NCBI RefSeq assembly: GCF_019279795.1 | Contig: NC_056730.1 | Span: 613,216,890 to 613,280,889 of the forward strand | Direction of reading: 5' to 3' | Origin: Protopterus annectens | Lineage: Eukaryota; Chordata; Ceratodontiformes; Protopteridae | Length of the DNA stretch: 64,000 bases | Shown: positions 47,297-58,945 of the stretch, in pieces | Numbering within the stretch: position 1 is the stretch's first letter | Layout: every line of letters starts with the position of its first letter | Translations under genes and position numbers: made by a program | The notes under the pieces: model-generated | Databases searched by the model: none | The model's input: the letters and a program-made list of their open reading frames with translations, nothing else | What the model was told of the DNA's origin: nothing

Positions 47297-49615
47297 GGCA
47301 AGGCTCAAAGGTTCATAGGTTCATAGGTAGGTACTAGGCTATCGGCCCTGGGCCTATACAAGCCCAGCCAAAAATGTACCCTGGCTTTTGCCACCCAAGA
47401 AATGTATTTTCCTGTGCCATTGTCGAGCAGAGACACAGAAGTGATCCCCGGGGTGAATTTCTTATTTCCCATCCAATCATCAAGATTTTTCTTGAAGAGT
47501 GCTAATGAGGAGCTTTGTTTGATATAGATAGGTAGTTTATTCCGGAGTATGGGAAGTCTCTGGGACAGGAATCTATCCCTCCAGCATGTTCTGTTTATTG
47601 TGGTGACAAGGTTTAGGTCCCTAGAGCGTGTAGCTCAGTGGGACTGGGATTTCTTTAAGTGGAGCATGTCCAACAGCTCTGGGTTTGACATAGCTTTGCA
47701 TGTTAGGCAGAGATCACCTCTGAGTACGTGATATGCGACAGAGTAAAGCTGGAGTTTTTTGAGACGGTCTGTGTAGGGCATGTGATTGAGGCCAGTAATC
47801 CTCTTTGTGAGGTATTTCTGCGTCCTTTCCAGTTGTTGTAGATGTCTTGTGAGGTACATACCAAAAGGGGCGTTGTACTCTATAATGGATCTAATGAGTG
47901 ATGAGTAGAGGGAACAATGACCTCTTTTTCTACATGAGAAACCTTTGTGATGAGGTGTGCCATGTAGATGGATTTCCTGACGACTGTGGCAATGTGATTA
48001 TCAAATGAGAGACTACTGTCCACCTGTGTCCCAAGGTTTCTTATCACACTTTCAGTGTTAAGTATACTACCACCTATGTTGTAGTTCATGGGCACAGAGT
48101 TTTTACCAAAGGGGATGACAATGCACTTTTTGGCATTGAGCTTGAGGCCATGGCTTTGACACCAGGCATCTGTCTCAGTGAGGCCCTTTTGTAGGATGTC
48201 CACATCGTTAGTAGTTTTGATTATGGCTCCTAATTTGCAGTCATCTGTGAACTTCATTAGCCAAAGACCTTCTGTGTTAGCCTGTACTTCAGGGAAGTAG
48301 ATACCAAACAGGACAGGACACAGGACTGAACCCTGTGGTACTCCACTTGTCACTGGTCTGAAGTCAGATTTGGAGTCTGCTACTTTCACAGTGTGGGTTC
48401 TGTCAGTGAGCCAGTTGGCAACCCATCTTGTGACATAGGGATTTATACCTAGTTTAGTGAGTTTATCTATAATTTCACAGTGGGGGATGGTGTTGAAAGC
48501 CTTGACAAGCTCTAGATAGGCTGCGTGAACCACCTTACCCTTGTCTACGGCTCAGGTTTAGGAGACATGATCTGCCTTTTACAAACCCGAACTGGTTGGG
48601 ATCCAGAGTTTGGAGATTACCAATGTCTTTGTTTATAAGTTCCATGATGATACATTCCATGGCTTTGCAGACCAGGCTCATCAAGCTAATGGGGCGCTAG
48701 TTCCCGGGGTCCGTGGTGGCTCCCCCCTTGTGTAGTGGGATAACTGTCGATGTGCGCCATTCAGCAGGCACAAAGCCTGAGGTGAGGCTATGATTGAAAA
48801 TGGTACTTAGGTGTGGTGCCAGTTCGTTCTGTAGTTCATGTAGAACACAGCCTAGGATGTTGTCTTGTCCCATGGATGCTGTGTTCCTGGCTTTGGAGAG
48901 TGTAGTTTTTACCTGTGCAACCATGATGACAGGAACTTTGCATTCTTCCAGTATAGAAATTAGCTCTTTCATGGGTGAGAGGGGGGTAAAGTTAGCACTG
49001 AACCTATCTGCCAGGATGTTGGCAATATTAGTTGGGTCTGTATATTTAGTGCCATTGTGCTGTAACTCAGAGCAAATCTGAGTGTTGCCATTGAGATTCT
49101 TGACATAGATATAGAATGCTTTGTGGTTGTCTTCAGAATCAGTGGTGATTTTGTTTTCATAACTAGCTTTGGAGGGTTTATCAGGGATCACAGCTTCTTA
49201 ATGAGGCTGACCGGGGAGCTCCTCCACTCATGGGATTTTACCCTCTTTTGCAACAGTTTCTTCCTTCTGTTGTACAGTTTTTTATAGCAGGGGACCACCA
49301 ATTTGGCTTCCTTTTCTTGGAGGATAGCTTCTTGGTTCTGTTTGCAATAGCACAATCCATGCACTCATGGAAGTGCTTATAAAATGTAATTGTGTAGGAT
49401 TCAGTAGTTGTAACTGTATTGTCCATCTGCATGGCTGTCATGAAGTTCACCACTTCTGTCTTAAGAAGCATGAAGTTGACTTTGGAGAGATTTTTTTACA
49501 TGGTTTCCTTAATGGGGGGGGGGGGCAGAATGTGGATATGTAGGGTAATTAGCTTATGGTCAGTTCAGACCAATGAGGAATTGACTTCAGGTGTGGAACA
49601 CCAGTCACTCAGGAC
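47297..49615 (-). mobile_element. CR1-like LINE copy L2 (5'-truncated), nested in L3
   Basis: Minus-strand LINE. Its 3' end is two and a half copies of 'GGTTCATA' read on plus from 47310, identical in design to L1. It is truncated inside the endonuclease at about 49615 ('LSDWCSTPEVNSSLV'). It is the least decayed LINE of the family here, with a 217-codon open RT segment. Confidence 0.9.
47400..49560 (-). pseudogene. LINE L2 ORF2 reverse transcriptase
   Basis: In order: EN end 'HFHECMDCAIANRTKKLSSK' (about 49370); linker 'NHKAFYIYVKNLNGNTQICS' and 'ARNTASMGQDNILGCVLHEL' (49130-48840); 'EWRTSTVIPLHKGGATTDPG' (48760-48700); RT core 48533-47880 with 'LELVKAFNTIPHCEIIDKL', 'TSGVPQGSVLCPVLFGIY', 'LMKFTDDCKLGAI' (catalytic motif FTDD) and 'LNAKKCIVIPFG'; thumb 'HLQQLERTQKYLTKRITGL' and 'LQLYSVAYHVLRGDLCLTC' (47859-47690). 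It ends 'WMGNKKFTPGITS'. A frameshift near 48545 separates RT from the upstream part. Confidence 0.88.
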
Positions 49616-51419
49616 AAACCAGACTCCGAACCAACACAAATAACCACAAAGTAAACTAAATGCTACTCATTGCCAGAAGTCTCAGCCTCCAAATACACAC
49701 ACTCGAGGCACTTCATAGTATGGAGAATATTGATATATGTGCAGTAACAGAAACCTAGTTCAAGGCTCTAGAGAGCACACCAGCATTGCCAGGATACTAC
49801 TCATTCCATACCTCCCAGCACCAGGACCTGGATCATAGCACATAGGGTGGGATGTATCCATATTCATCAAGGATACCTACACCTTTCTCTACATCCTCTC
49901 TGCAGGATATGTACCCATAGAATGCTGCACAGCAACATTCTTCCCACTCCACAAGGGTTGGGCCACAATAGACCCTTGGCATTCATGCTCTATGAGCCTG
50001 GCAAGTCTGATCTGCAAGGCAATGGAGCCAATCATAATGGAAGTCAACAATAAAGACATTGGGAACCTTCACACATTTGAGTACACCCAATTTGGCTTCG
50101 TCAAATGCAGATTATGCCTCCTGAACTGGGTGGATTTCTTTGAGACAGTTACCCAGCCTATAGATGATTGAAAGTAACTCCACACAGCCTACCTATACCT
50201 CGCTAAGGCCTTTGACACCATTCCCCAGTCAGGTATCATAGATGAACTCACCAACCTGGGCATGAATCCATACATCACAAGATGGATTGCAAACTGGCTC
50301 ATGGAGAGATCCTACAAATTAAGAGTTGCTGGCTACATGTCAGACTCTACACCAGTAACAACTGGTGTCCCCCAGGGTTCAGTACTGGGGTCTCTCCTGT
50401 TTGGTATAGACTTCTCAAAAGTACATGCCAACACAGGAGGGTTGTGGTTGACTAATTTTGCTGGGAACTGTAAAGAATTTGCCATAATAGATTCCCCGGA
50501 TGACACAAATATTCTCCAGAAGGGACTCTATGAGACAGATGTGTGGTGTCAGAATCATGGCCTCAAGCTCAATGTGAAAGAATGCATAGTAATCCCCTTT
50601 GGGGAAAACAAAGTACCCACAAACTACCACATAGGTGTTACCCCCTAAAAACTGACAAGGTAATAAGGGATCTGGGGACACATGTAGATAGTCATCTTTC
50701 CTTTGACAACCATGTTGCCAAAGTGATTAGGAAATCCTATGTGGTCCACCTAATCAACAAAGGGTTTTCATCAGGATCAAAAGAGGTAGTGGTGGCCCTC
50801 TACTCTTAAGTCATCAGATCCATCATTGAGTACAATGTACCATTTTGGATGTACTTGACTAAGTGTATCCAGCAGCTGGAGAGACCACAGAGGTACCTCA
50901 CCAAGAGGATTACTGGCCTCAAACAGTTGAGTTATGCAACACAACTGGTAAAACTAAATCTGTTCTCCGTTGCGTACCACCTACTCAGAGGTGCACTCTG
51001 TGCCTAACATACAGAGCCATGTCCAACACATAACTGTTGAACATGCTCCATCTATGGATAACAAAACTGAGTCACACTACACACTCCAGGGATATGAACC
51101 TTATCACAACAATGAAAACAACATGCTGGTGGGATAGAGTACCATCCCAGACACTTGCCTTACTGTGGAACAGAGTCCCAATGTACATCAGACAGAGCCC
51201 CTCGCTGACACTCTTCAATAGGAATCTTGATGAGTGGATGGGAAACAGACAATTCACGCCAGGCATCACATCAGCAGCCCCACTAGAAAGGGGCTTAGGG
51301 TACTAACTATTAGAACTAGGGCTTAGGAGACTACCCAATGGGGTGGTGAGAGCTGCACAACTTGCCTAGGCTAATATATGCCGTCATGAAGATAGTCTAC
51401 TACATAACTATGAACCTAT

Positions 51420-51685
51420 GTGACAGGTACATGTCTACAGTTGGTAGATGTGTACTTCATTGTGCAGTCATGTTGTACAGCAGGCACATGCACTACATAC
51501 ACTGTAATGCTTACAGATACTGGTGGCTATTATGTACAGTGGGTGAGATGTGCACCTCATGTCTTTTGTGCCATTGGGATGTGTGCTGGGTGGGACAGTC
51601 CTGGATGGCTCCCTGTCATGGTCACCCTCTTACATACATCTCTGCCCATCCATCTTTAGCTTATTATACTGTGTTCCCCCTACAT
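51420..51685. other. spacer between two LINEs
   Basis: 266 bp with no recognised feature. A short (TA)n-like 'ACATATATATATA' precedes the L4 3' end. Confidence 0.5.
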
Positions 51686-53610
51686 ATATATATAGGTACA
51701 TAGGTAGGTAACAGGCTATCTGCCTTAAGGCATATATTAGTATGGCCAGAGTGTGCTGCTATCACCACACATGGGGGTAGTTTCCTAGGCCTCTGTGTAG
51801 TAGAGCTGATGAAGTGATCCATGGTGTGACAGTTCAGTTTGACATACACTCATCAAGGCTCCTCTGGAAGAGTGTCAGTGAGGGACTCAGCTTAATGTAG
51901 GTTGGGAGCCTGTTCCAAAGCAAGATAAGTCTGTGAGTTACTAATGTATCCCTCCAACATGTTCTATTTATTGTTGTGATGATGATATCCCTAGAGCATG
52001 TGGCACAGTGAGCTTGGGTTTACTTGAGATAGAGCATGTACATCAGTTCTGCATTGGACATGGACCTGTCTGTTGGACAAAGATTGCCTGAGTAGACAGT
52101 ATGCAACAGAGTACAGATTGAGTTAACTTCAGTCATGTTGCATGGGGCAACTGTCTGAGACCAGTAATCCTCTTGTAGAGGTACTTCAGTGGTCTTTCCA
52201 GCTGCTGAAGGTGCCTAGTCAGATTCATGGCAAGTGTGCGTGATACTCTCTGATGGGTCTGATGACTGATGAGTAGAGGGAACCTCCTTTGACCTACATG
52301 CAAAGACCTTGGCAATTTCTGGGAACACATAGCATGATTTTCTAACCATTTTGTGAATGTGTTTCTGGAAGTAGAGATGACTATCCACATTTGTCCATAG
52401 ATCCTTTATTATTACCTCCATATTTAGGGTGTTGGCACCTATGTGGTATTTGTATGACTGTAGCTAGAGGCCATAATTTTGACACCACATCTGTCTGACT
52501 GAGACCCTTTTTAAGGATGTATCTGTTGTCCCAAACATCGATTATGACAACCTTTTTACAGTCATCCACAAACTTTGCTAACCATAGCCCTCGTGTGTTT
52601 GAACGTATTTCTGAAAGGTATACACCAGACAGGAGGGGTCCCAGGACTGAGCCATGGGGGACAGCAGTTGTTACCAGCTTACAGTCCAACAGGGAGACCG
52701 CAATTCTTACCTTGTGGGATCTATCTGTGCCCCAGTTGGCAATCTATCAGATGACATACGTGTTTATGCACAGGTTGTTGATTTTGTGGATACAAAGTGT
52801 GTGGGATGTTGGAAAAGGGCTTTTCAAGGTCTATGTAGGCCATGTGGAGCTCATTTCATTGATTTATGTCCTGGGTGACTGCCTTGAAAACTGTCTAACA
52901 GGTTTAGGGACCATGATCTGCCCCTGACCAAACCAAAATGTGTAGGGTTGTGTGTTTGTAGGCTCCCAATAGCTCTGTTTATGAGTTCCATAATGATGGA
53001 CTCCATGGTCTTGCAGATCAGGCTTATTAGGCTTATAAGACAATAGTTCCCATGGTCTGTTGTGCACCAATACTTGTGGAGTGTGCCAAACATTGCTGTA
53101 ACCCATTCAATGGTTTCATATCCTGTACAGAGGGTGAGTCTCAACAGACTGTTCAGGTGCAGGGTCTGTTTGTTTTGGAGTTCACATATGACACAGCCGG
53201 GGATACCATGTCCATCCCATAGACACCATGTTTTTAGGTTTGTATAGAGCTATTTAACCATTGTATATGTGATTTCTGGCTTTTCACAATCTCTAGGATA
53301 TGGTAATGGGCCCTTTTGTCAGTGAGAGGGGGGTAAATATGTATGAACATGTCTGACAAGATATTGGCAATGTCAGTCATGTACATGTATTCATTTACAC
53401 TTTGCACTGACTCAGAACATATATTAGTTTACATTGATATTTATGACATAGCTAAAGAAAGCTTCATGGTTCTCTATGGACTCTTTGTCAATATTTTTGC
53501 CAGAACATGGCTTGGATAATGTTAGGAGTGCTCATTGTTTCTTGATGATACTGATCAGAGATTTATTGATCTTCTTTTATATTCACTTTCTTTGAACAAT
53601 TTAAGTACTT
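51686..53610 (-). mobile_element. CR1-like LINE copy L4 (5'-truncated, older)
   Basis: The 3' end reads on plus 'TAGGTACATAGGTAGGTAAC' at 51691, a diverged form of the family tail. RT: 53144-52851 'DHGNYCLISLISLICKTMES' and 'LINRAIGSLQTHNPTHFGLV'; 52689-52381 'TTAVPHGSVLGPLLSGVYLS' and 'LWLAKFVDDCKKV' (FVDD). Thumb: 'TRHLQQLERPLKYLYKRITG' (52220). Truncated upstream near 53610. Frames are more broken than in L2. Confidence 0.85.
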
Positions 53611-54582
53611 GTATTACATAGTTTGATTATGATTAATATATTATATGGGTCTGTTTTCATATCAGTGTGTGTGCAAGGCAGGATTGGTGAATAGTGACAT
53701 GTGTCTGGAGAAAGAATTGCAACTGCCAGATATGTGTGGCCCACTGCTGTACTCAGACATGGCCTAAGTGTGTGAGCATGCTCAGTATGACCTTTCAGCA
53801 CGCGTTGACTGAAATTTGCTTCGTTTGTATACATGTGTGAGCATGCCCAGTATGACCTTTCAGTATGTTGTTGACTGTCATTTGCTTTGTTTGTTTGTGT
53901 GAGCATGCCCAGTATGACCTTTTAGTATGTTGTTGACTGACATTTGCTAAATTTGTTTAAGTGTGTGAGCATGCCCACCATGGGCATATGTATACTATAT
54001 ATGTGTGTGAAAAGTCAAGTTGGTTTTTACTTCAGGGCTCACCTTTGTGTTGTACATCGACAGGAAGCACACTGTGCCTGCAGGGCTTCCATGAGTCAAT
54101 TTGCATAGACTTATCAACATTTCTACATACAGGGGGGACAGCTATTATTTGTACATTTCTACCTGGGGGAGGCACACCTGATTGTTACTGTGGGTGTACA
54201 TAGGATGAGGGGTACACCTGACACTTATACACATTTGCTAGGCCTGCACTGCTATGTCAGGTACTCCATTTCAGTCTGTACTGTTGCCTATCATACTGGC
54301 TTGAGACATACCACTGTACTACAGACCTTAGCTTCCAATTACACGCATATTAGTTTGTGACTTCATAGCCTACCCAACCCACATCACAGTGCCTGGCCTG
54401 CTGTTATCTGTCTGCATAGGCTTGGGGGGAAGTTATTCATATGCCTCTTCAGAGGGCATGATACAGCATTTGTTTGTGTTTGCGTTTGTCTACAATTGTC
54501 CTGCTGGCTCTAACTGTTAGGTATGTGACCCCACCCAAATGGTATGTGTGAGTGACTTAAGTTGGGTCTGTGCTAGTGAAAT
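53611..54582. other. gene-free interval with a 65-bp minisatellite
   Basis: Apart from the minisatellite at 53769-53990, no gene or known repeat is recognised. Confidence 0.5.
53769..53990 (+). repeat. minisatellite, about 64-bp unit
   Basis: 'TGTGAGCATGCCCAGTATGA' begins near 53771, 53835, 53897 and 53964 (periods 62-67), with 'GTTGACTGACATTTGCTTTG' in each unit. Three and a half units. Confidence 0.92.
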
Positions 54583-54905
54583 GCTGTCATGGCTTAGTGG
54601 TTCAGTACTGTGACTATAATGCACAGTATCCTGAGTTCGAGTCCTGTCACTGCTTTTATTTTCCTGCTGGGCAGACCTGACTGGTTAAGGAACAGTAAAG
54701 ATGGTGTGGCGTGTTTACCTAACTTTACTCAACTTTGCCCGACTTTGCCCAATGTTGCCCAACATTGCCCAACTTTGCCCGATGTTGCTGGTTAGCAAGG
54801 TGCAGCTACGCTCAATTGGATTTAAATATGCTCAGTACTGGTAAAATGTGCTTAGCAGTGCTTTATATTGCTTAAAATAGGGAACTCATGCCTCAGGTGG
54901 TGCTG
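54583..54905 (+). repeat. tRNA-like block S10 with 10-bp repeats
   Basis: tRNA-like head: A box 'ATGGCTTAGTGGTTC' and B box 'GAGTTCGAGTCC', then 'TTTTATTTTCCTGCTGGGCAG' and 'GACTGGTTAAGGAACAGTAA'. About six units of 'ACTTTGCCCA/ATGTTGCCCA' lie at 54722-54787. Inverted match to 31895-32290. Lies 3' of the Harbinger nuclease gene. Confidence 0.85.
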
Positions 54906-55158
54906 CAGGGCTGTCTATGTCGGATGCACATAGTACACTCCCTATACATGTTTGAAAACAGGTAGTGTCAAGTTAGGCATCCCTTTTACTGTATGCGAGT
55001 CAGAGAGAGGTGTCATTTTCAGGGTTCCTACTGAGTCAGTGTATGTGCTATGCGTTGCCTCTTTGCCAAGGCCAGGGCATACTGGGCACACCTCCTTCTG
55101 CCTACAGGGGCAGGCTCAGGTTGTTCCTTCTCCGAGTCACGCTGTGCCTGTGCAGGCC

Positions 55159-56336
55159 TTAGCAATGGTGAGGGGCTGTTTGCCCTGCCCCATGCTGTTC
55201 CTGCTGCAGCTGTTTCCACAGGATCATATTGTGAAGCATGGCACATACCATAACAATTTGGGTACATGTACTTTGTGAGTATTGCAAGGCTCCACCAGAT
55301 GTATCCAGGCACTGGAACCGTGACTTGATCATCCCAAACACACGCTCAATTATGTTTCTTGTTTGTGCATGTGCCTCATTATGGAGTTCTTGTTCAGGTG
55401 TGTGTGCATTTCTGATGTGTGTTGTCAGCCACTGCTCAAGTGCATCCAGCATCCCCTACTAGGTGACCATCAGGGATGCCCCAATGGCAAATCTCTGGTA
55501 CAGCTGTGTCAGATGCCAGATGTGGGAATCGTGATAGCTTCCAGGGCAGCCAGCACACACATTCATTATTATGCCCTGGGCATCGCACACAACCTGGCAG
55601 TTGATGGAGGGGAAGCCCTTGCGGTTGATGTAGACCCTACCCTGCTCACCGGGTGGTGCTTTGATGCATATGTGCGTGCAGTCTATTGCACCCATTACCT
55701 CAGGGTATTCTGCTATTTGGTGGAAAAGATGCATATTGCTGGCCAATGCCTCATGGGAATTGGGGAAATATACGTGCTCACCGGCATGTGCTGACATGGC
55801 ATCGAGGAACTGGTGGAGTACCCTGGATGCTGATGCCTGTGAAATCCCCATCATATCACCAGTTGGTCTCTGGAAGGCACCTGTAGCTAGTATTCTTATG
55901 CCAACACATACCTTGGGATCCACTGGGATGGGTTCCCTCTGTTGGTTCTGTGTGTGAGGCGTGGCCGACACAGCTCAACAATTTGCTGTAGGAGGTCTCT
56001 GTCCACCCTATGGGGCTCCACTATCTCCAGCTCATGTAGCCCCTGGTAGGTTACCCTGGGTCTGTACACTCTTCTCCATCTCCTCACTGTGGCTTGCTCA
56101 GCAGCATTCACAACATCACCACCCTCAGCACCTTGCACATGTTGGTTTATGATAGCAAAAGCAGCCTCTAACATTTTGTCTGACTTAAGCTTTTTAAGCT
56201 TTCCCTCTTTGTATACTGCAGTGTTGCAGAGTTCTTGGGAAAAAACAGGGAGGAATGCTGTTTGCAGGTTTAAAGTGCTGGGCTGGGCTGGGCTAGTCTG
56301 CTGCCTGTGTAATTGACTGATTCTGATATATTTCAC
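55159..56336 (-). pseudogene. PIF/Harbinger transposase (HARBI1-like nuclease)
   Basis: DDE nuclease that excises and inserts the element together with a Myb/SANT partner. N-terminal part (56336-55896): 'MLEAAFAIINQHVQGAEGGD', 'QATVRRWRRVYRPRVTYQGL', 'LLQQIVELCRPRL'. Core (55971-55459): 'ILATGAFQRPTGDMMGISQA', 'VMGAIDCTHICIKAPPGE' (first D), 'YINRKGFPSINCQVVCDAQG', 'CPGSYHDSHIWHL' (second D). C-terminal part (55452-55159): 'ELHNEAHAQTRNIIERVFGM' (E) and 'SGGALQYSQSTCTQIVMVCA'. All three catalytic acids are kept. Two small frameshifts break it: about one base missing near 55920 and two near 55455. Otherwise length and order are normal (about 390 residues). Young-looking but inactive as read. 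Confidence 0.94.
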
Positions 56337-57086
56337 CTGGCAGCTCTGCTACTTCTCCTTGGTTAACTTCCTACTACTTCTTTTCCTTCCTTTTGCCTTT
56401 CTGTTTCTGCCCAGGGGGAAGTGCCACGTAAATCAGAGCAAGCATAAGCACACCTGCCATGCTGTGTGCATGTTTGCAAGGAGTTTCCTATCTCTTAACA
56501 TTGTGCTCCTTTGGTTTGAGGTTTTCAAATAGGACAACTGTAGGCATGCCTCTTGCAATCCTGAGCAACTCAAAGCAAACATAAGCCACTGTGCACCATC
56601 TAGCTTACAGCCTGTCTGACACACCCCCTCATGATGTCACCTATATTCTACTCTACTCTACTACTCACCTAGTCCTACTCTTACACTCTTGGGACATGGC
56701 TCACATGCTGGGGAAAATTGAGATTCACTATCCTTATCCTCATTTGCATAGGATTGCCTACTAATGCATGGTTACATCTCTGACACTGAGCTTCCCCCTT
56801 TAGCAACCACTACTCAGTGACCATGTTGTCTTCAGCCTGCAATTCACCTGCATGGCAGAATAAGCTTTTTAGTGAAAATGCCTATTTATGGCTTTTTTAA
56901 ATTCTTTTCTTGTTTTTATAAGTGCCGCACGTTTGCATCAGAGACTTGGGAAAAAAAGTTAGATTTTTATATTTTTAAACATTTATAAATGCCACTGGCC
57001 TTATATTTGGCCATTGACATGCTTCCTCAACTGTATGCATCTTTTATTTGGTGCTGTCATAGCTCCGTTTAGCTATTTACAGAACG
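56337..57086 (-). other. upstream region of the Harbinger nuclease
   Basis: Minus-strand 5' region. It contains a Lys/Arg-rich open patch ('GRNRKAKGRKRSSRK', about 56410-56360) that could be a nuclear-localisation part of an upstream exon, but no start or splice site is certain. Confidence 0.4.
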
Positions 57087-57206
57087 GTACTCCGTTACCA
57101 ACGGAGTACATTTCTGCAGATAACACTAATCTTCCACGGACAGGTTAGTGTTTCCTGGAACGCAAATTTACCTCATTTGCATAGCTTTCACCAGCAAATG
57201 AGGTAA
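57087..57206. repeat. run of perfect inverted repeats (hairpin cluster 3)
   Basis: GTACTCCGTT/AACGGAGTAC (57087-57109), AACACTAA/TTAGTGTT (57122-57152) and TTACCTCATTTGC/GCAAATGAGGTAA (57168-57206), all with perfect arms and placed end to end. It lies about 750 bp upstream of the Harbinger nuclease frame. Confidence 0.85.
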
Positions 57207-57894
57207 TTTGCATACCAAGACACTGTCTGTGCAAGTGTAGTTTTAGCAGCTCTCATGCGCCCCTGCCGGCTGTTCCTGGATTGCATGGCAGACATATTGC
57301 CTGTTTGGCGTCTTACACTACTCTACAACTCTGTGCAAGCTGTAAATCTGGCACAATATATATAACATTCTCTCTTAGTGTATTAGTCTATAGTTAAAAC
57401 ATTGTTATCTGAATGAATATGCTTTAACATTTAATGATTGCTAATTCAGTCATAAAAACTGAAACATTTTTAATTAAATTTCAAACCATAAAGCCCTGTA
57501 CTGGTCCAAACTACCAACAGGTCTACATAATTAAAATGTACCACACTGCATTATAGTCACCTGTTATAATCAAAAATATGCACGAGGGAATGGTGAGAAA
57601 GTTAATGACAGCAAGTTCAATTTACATTCATCTGAAACAAATCTGTTTGAATTAGGCCCTTATTACTCGAATTTGCTTTTTGGAACTAGTGAGCGTCTAT
57701 GGAACATTGCAAACACCACTTATCTACAATGTTGAAATGCCTTAACACATTCACTTCAGTGTAGCTCTGGAAGTTTGTACTCTTAACCCCAAATGATTGC
57801 ATCCTGAACTTTTTGGCAAAATCAAGTTATGTTCACACACTTCATTAGATTCTAGGTCTACATTTTATAACTTAAAATAAACACAGTCAACAAT
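57207..57894. other. gene-free AT-rich interval
   Basis: The first 130 bp are CpG-richer and may belong to the Harbinger element end. The rest has no recognised feature. Confidence 0.45.
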
Positions 57895-58285
57895 AATTGT
57901 CCTGGTCCACTTCAATAAACAAACAACACCGAATGACATTTGACGACCTTTATTAAACTTCCATAAACATGATTGTTAACCACTAATTATAAATTGCAAC
58001 CAAAACATGACACAAGTAATGACAACATCCATGTAAGAAAACATAAAATAACCATAAGGGCAGCGTAACTGCTCACCCTTGATAAGCAGCATCCCCCACT
58101 TGCTCACTTATCTTTGCACTAACAAGGCAGTGTTCCCACTCACCTTCAATTTATTGAATTACGCCATCATCCAAATAAGCAGCTCTGCTTGCTTATTAAC
58201 TTATCCAACAGAACCACTCACTTTCCTTCCCAGCTTATTGAATTGCACCTCCAACACCAGAGGGGGGACAGAAGAGGGCAAGCCT
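57895..58285 (-). repeat. direct repeat, copy 1
   Basis: About 390 bp, collinear and about 90% alike by eye with 58557-58945 (offset 661 bp at the start). On the minus strand it contains 'GTTTAATAAAGG', a possible poly-A signal, and ends 'GAAGTGGACCAGGACA'. Possibly a terminal repeat of an old retroelement, or a local tandem duplication. No coding part of any such element is recognised. Confidence 0.85.
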
Positions 58286-58556
58286 GCCCCCCTTCTCTGC
58301 CTTCCCAAACAGAAATAACTACAATCCCACTAATAAAATGGGAAGGTAAGAAGGGATGCAAGTTCACGACAAAATGTGATTCCTACCTCAGTTACACTTG
58401 ACAAAACCCTCTAAGCCCCACCCTACCCTTACTTAATTTCCTCCTAACATTCCCCATCCCAGTTAACCCTATCCTCCCCTTATTCTTAATTCCTGCTAAT
58501 CTATGTATCTAGCCCTACTTGAAGATGTCCTGGGACAAAATGGTCTGTTCCAAACC

Positions 58557-58945
58557 TCATTTGTCCTGGTCCACTTCAATAAACATACAACGCCAAATGA
58601 CACTTGACCTTTAATAAACTTCCATAAACATGATTGTTAACCAATAATTATAAATTGCAACCAAAACATGACACAGGTAATAATAACATCCATGCAAGTA
58701 AACATAAAATAACCATAAGGGTAGTGTAACCACTCATCCTTGATAAGCAGCGTCTCCCGCTTGCTCACTTATCTTTGCACTAACAAGGCAGAGTTCCTGC
58801 TCACCTTCAATTTATTGAATTACACCACAATCCAAATAAGCAACTCTGCTTGCTTATTACCTTATCCAACAGAACCACTCACTTTCCTTCCCAGCTTATT
58901 GAATTGCACCTCTAACACCAGAGGAGGAACAGAAGAGGGCAAGGC
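58557..58945 (-). repeat. direct repeat, copy 2
   Basis: Partner of 57895-58285. The 271-bp spacer (58286-58556) is unrelated to the repeats and was not found again in the window. A repeat-spacer-repeat layout fits split direct repeats of tyrosine-recombinase retroelements as well as a simple duplication. Confidence 0.85.

Larger units (their letters stand above)
46690..51419 (+). mobile_element. CR1-like LINE copy L3, split by LINE L2
   Basis: Plus-strand LINE in two pieces: 46690-47296 (ORF1) and about 49616-51419 (EN start, RT, 3' end). The coding sense runs from 'FLGKA' directly into 'TPNQ', as in L1 'FLGGVPNQ', when L2 is removed. EN start: 'MENIDICAVTETWF' near 49720. About 1.2 kb between EN and RT is deleted. 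RT: 'GNRPLAF', 'MNPYITRWIANWLM', 'TGVPQGSVLGSLLFG'; the FADD site reads FAGN. C-terminal: 'LALLWNRVPMYIRQSPSLTL'. The 3' end 'TATGAACCTATG' is at 51407-51419. Confidence 0.9.

Noticed and set aside
57895-58945. Long terminal repeats of a retrovirus-like element
   Set aside because: The distance between repeats is only 271 bp, the ends were not clearly defined, and no coding part was recognised. Kept only as a direct-repeat pair.
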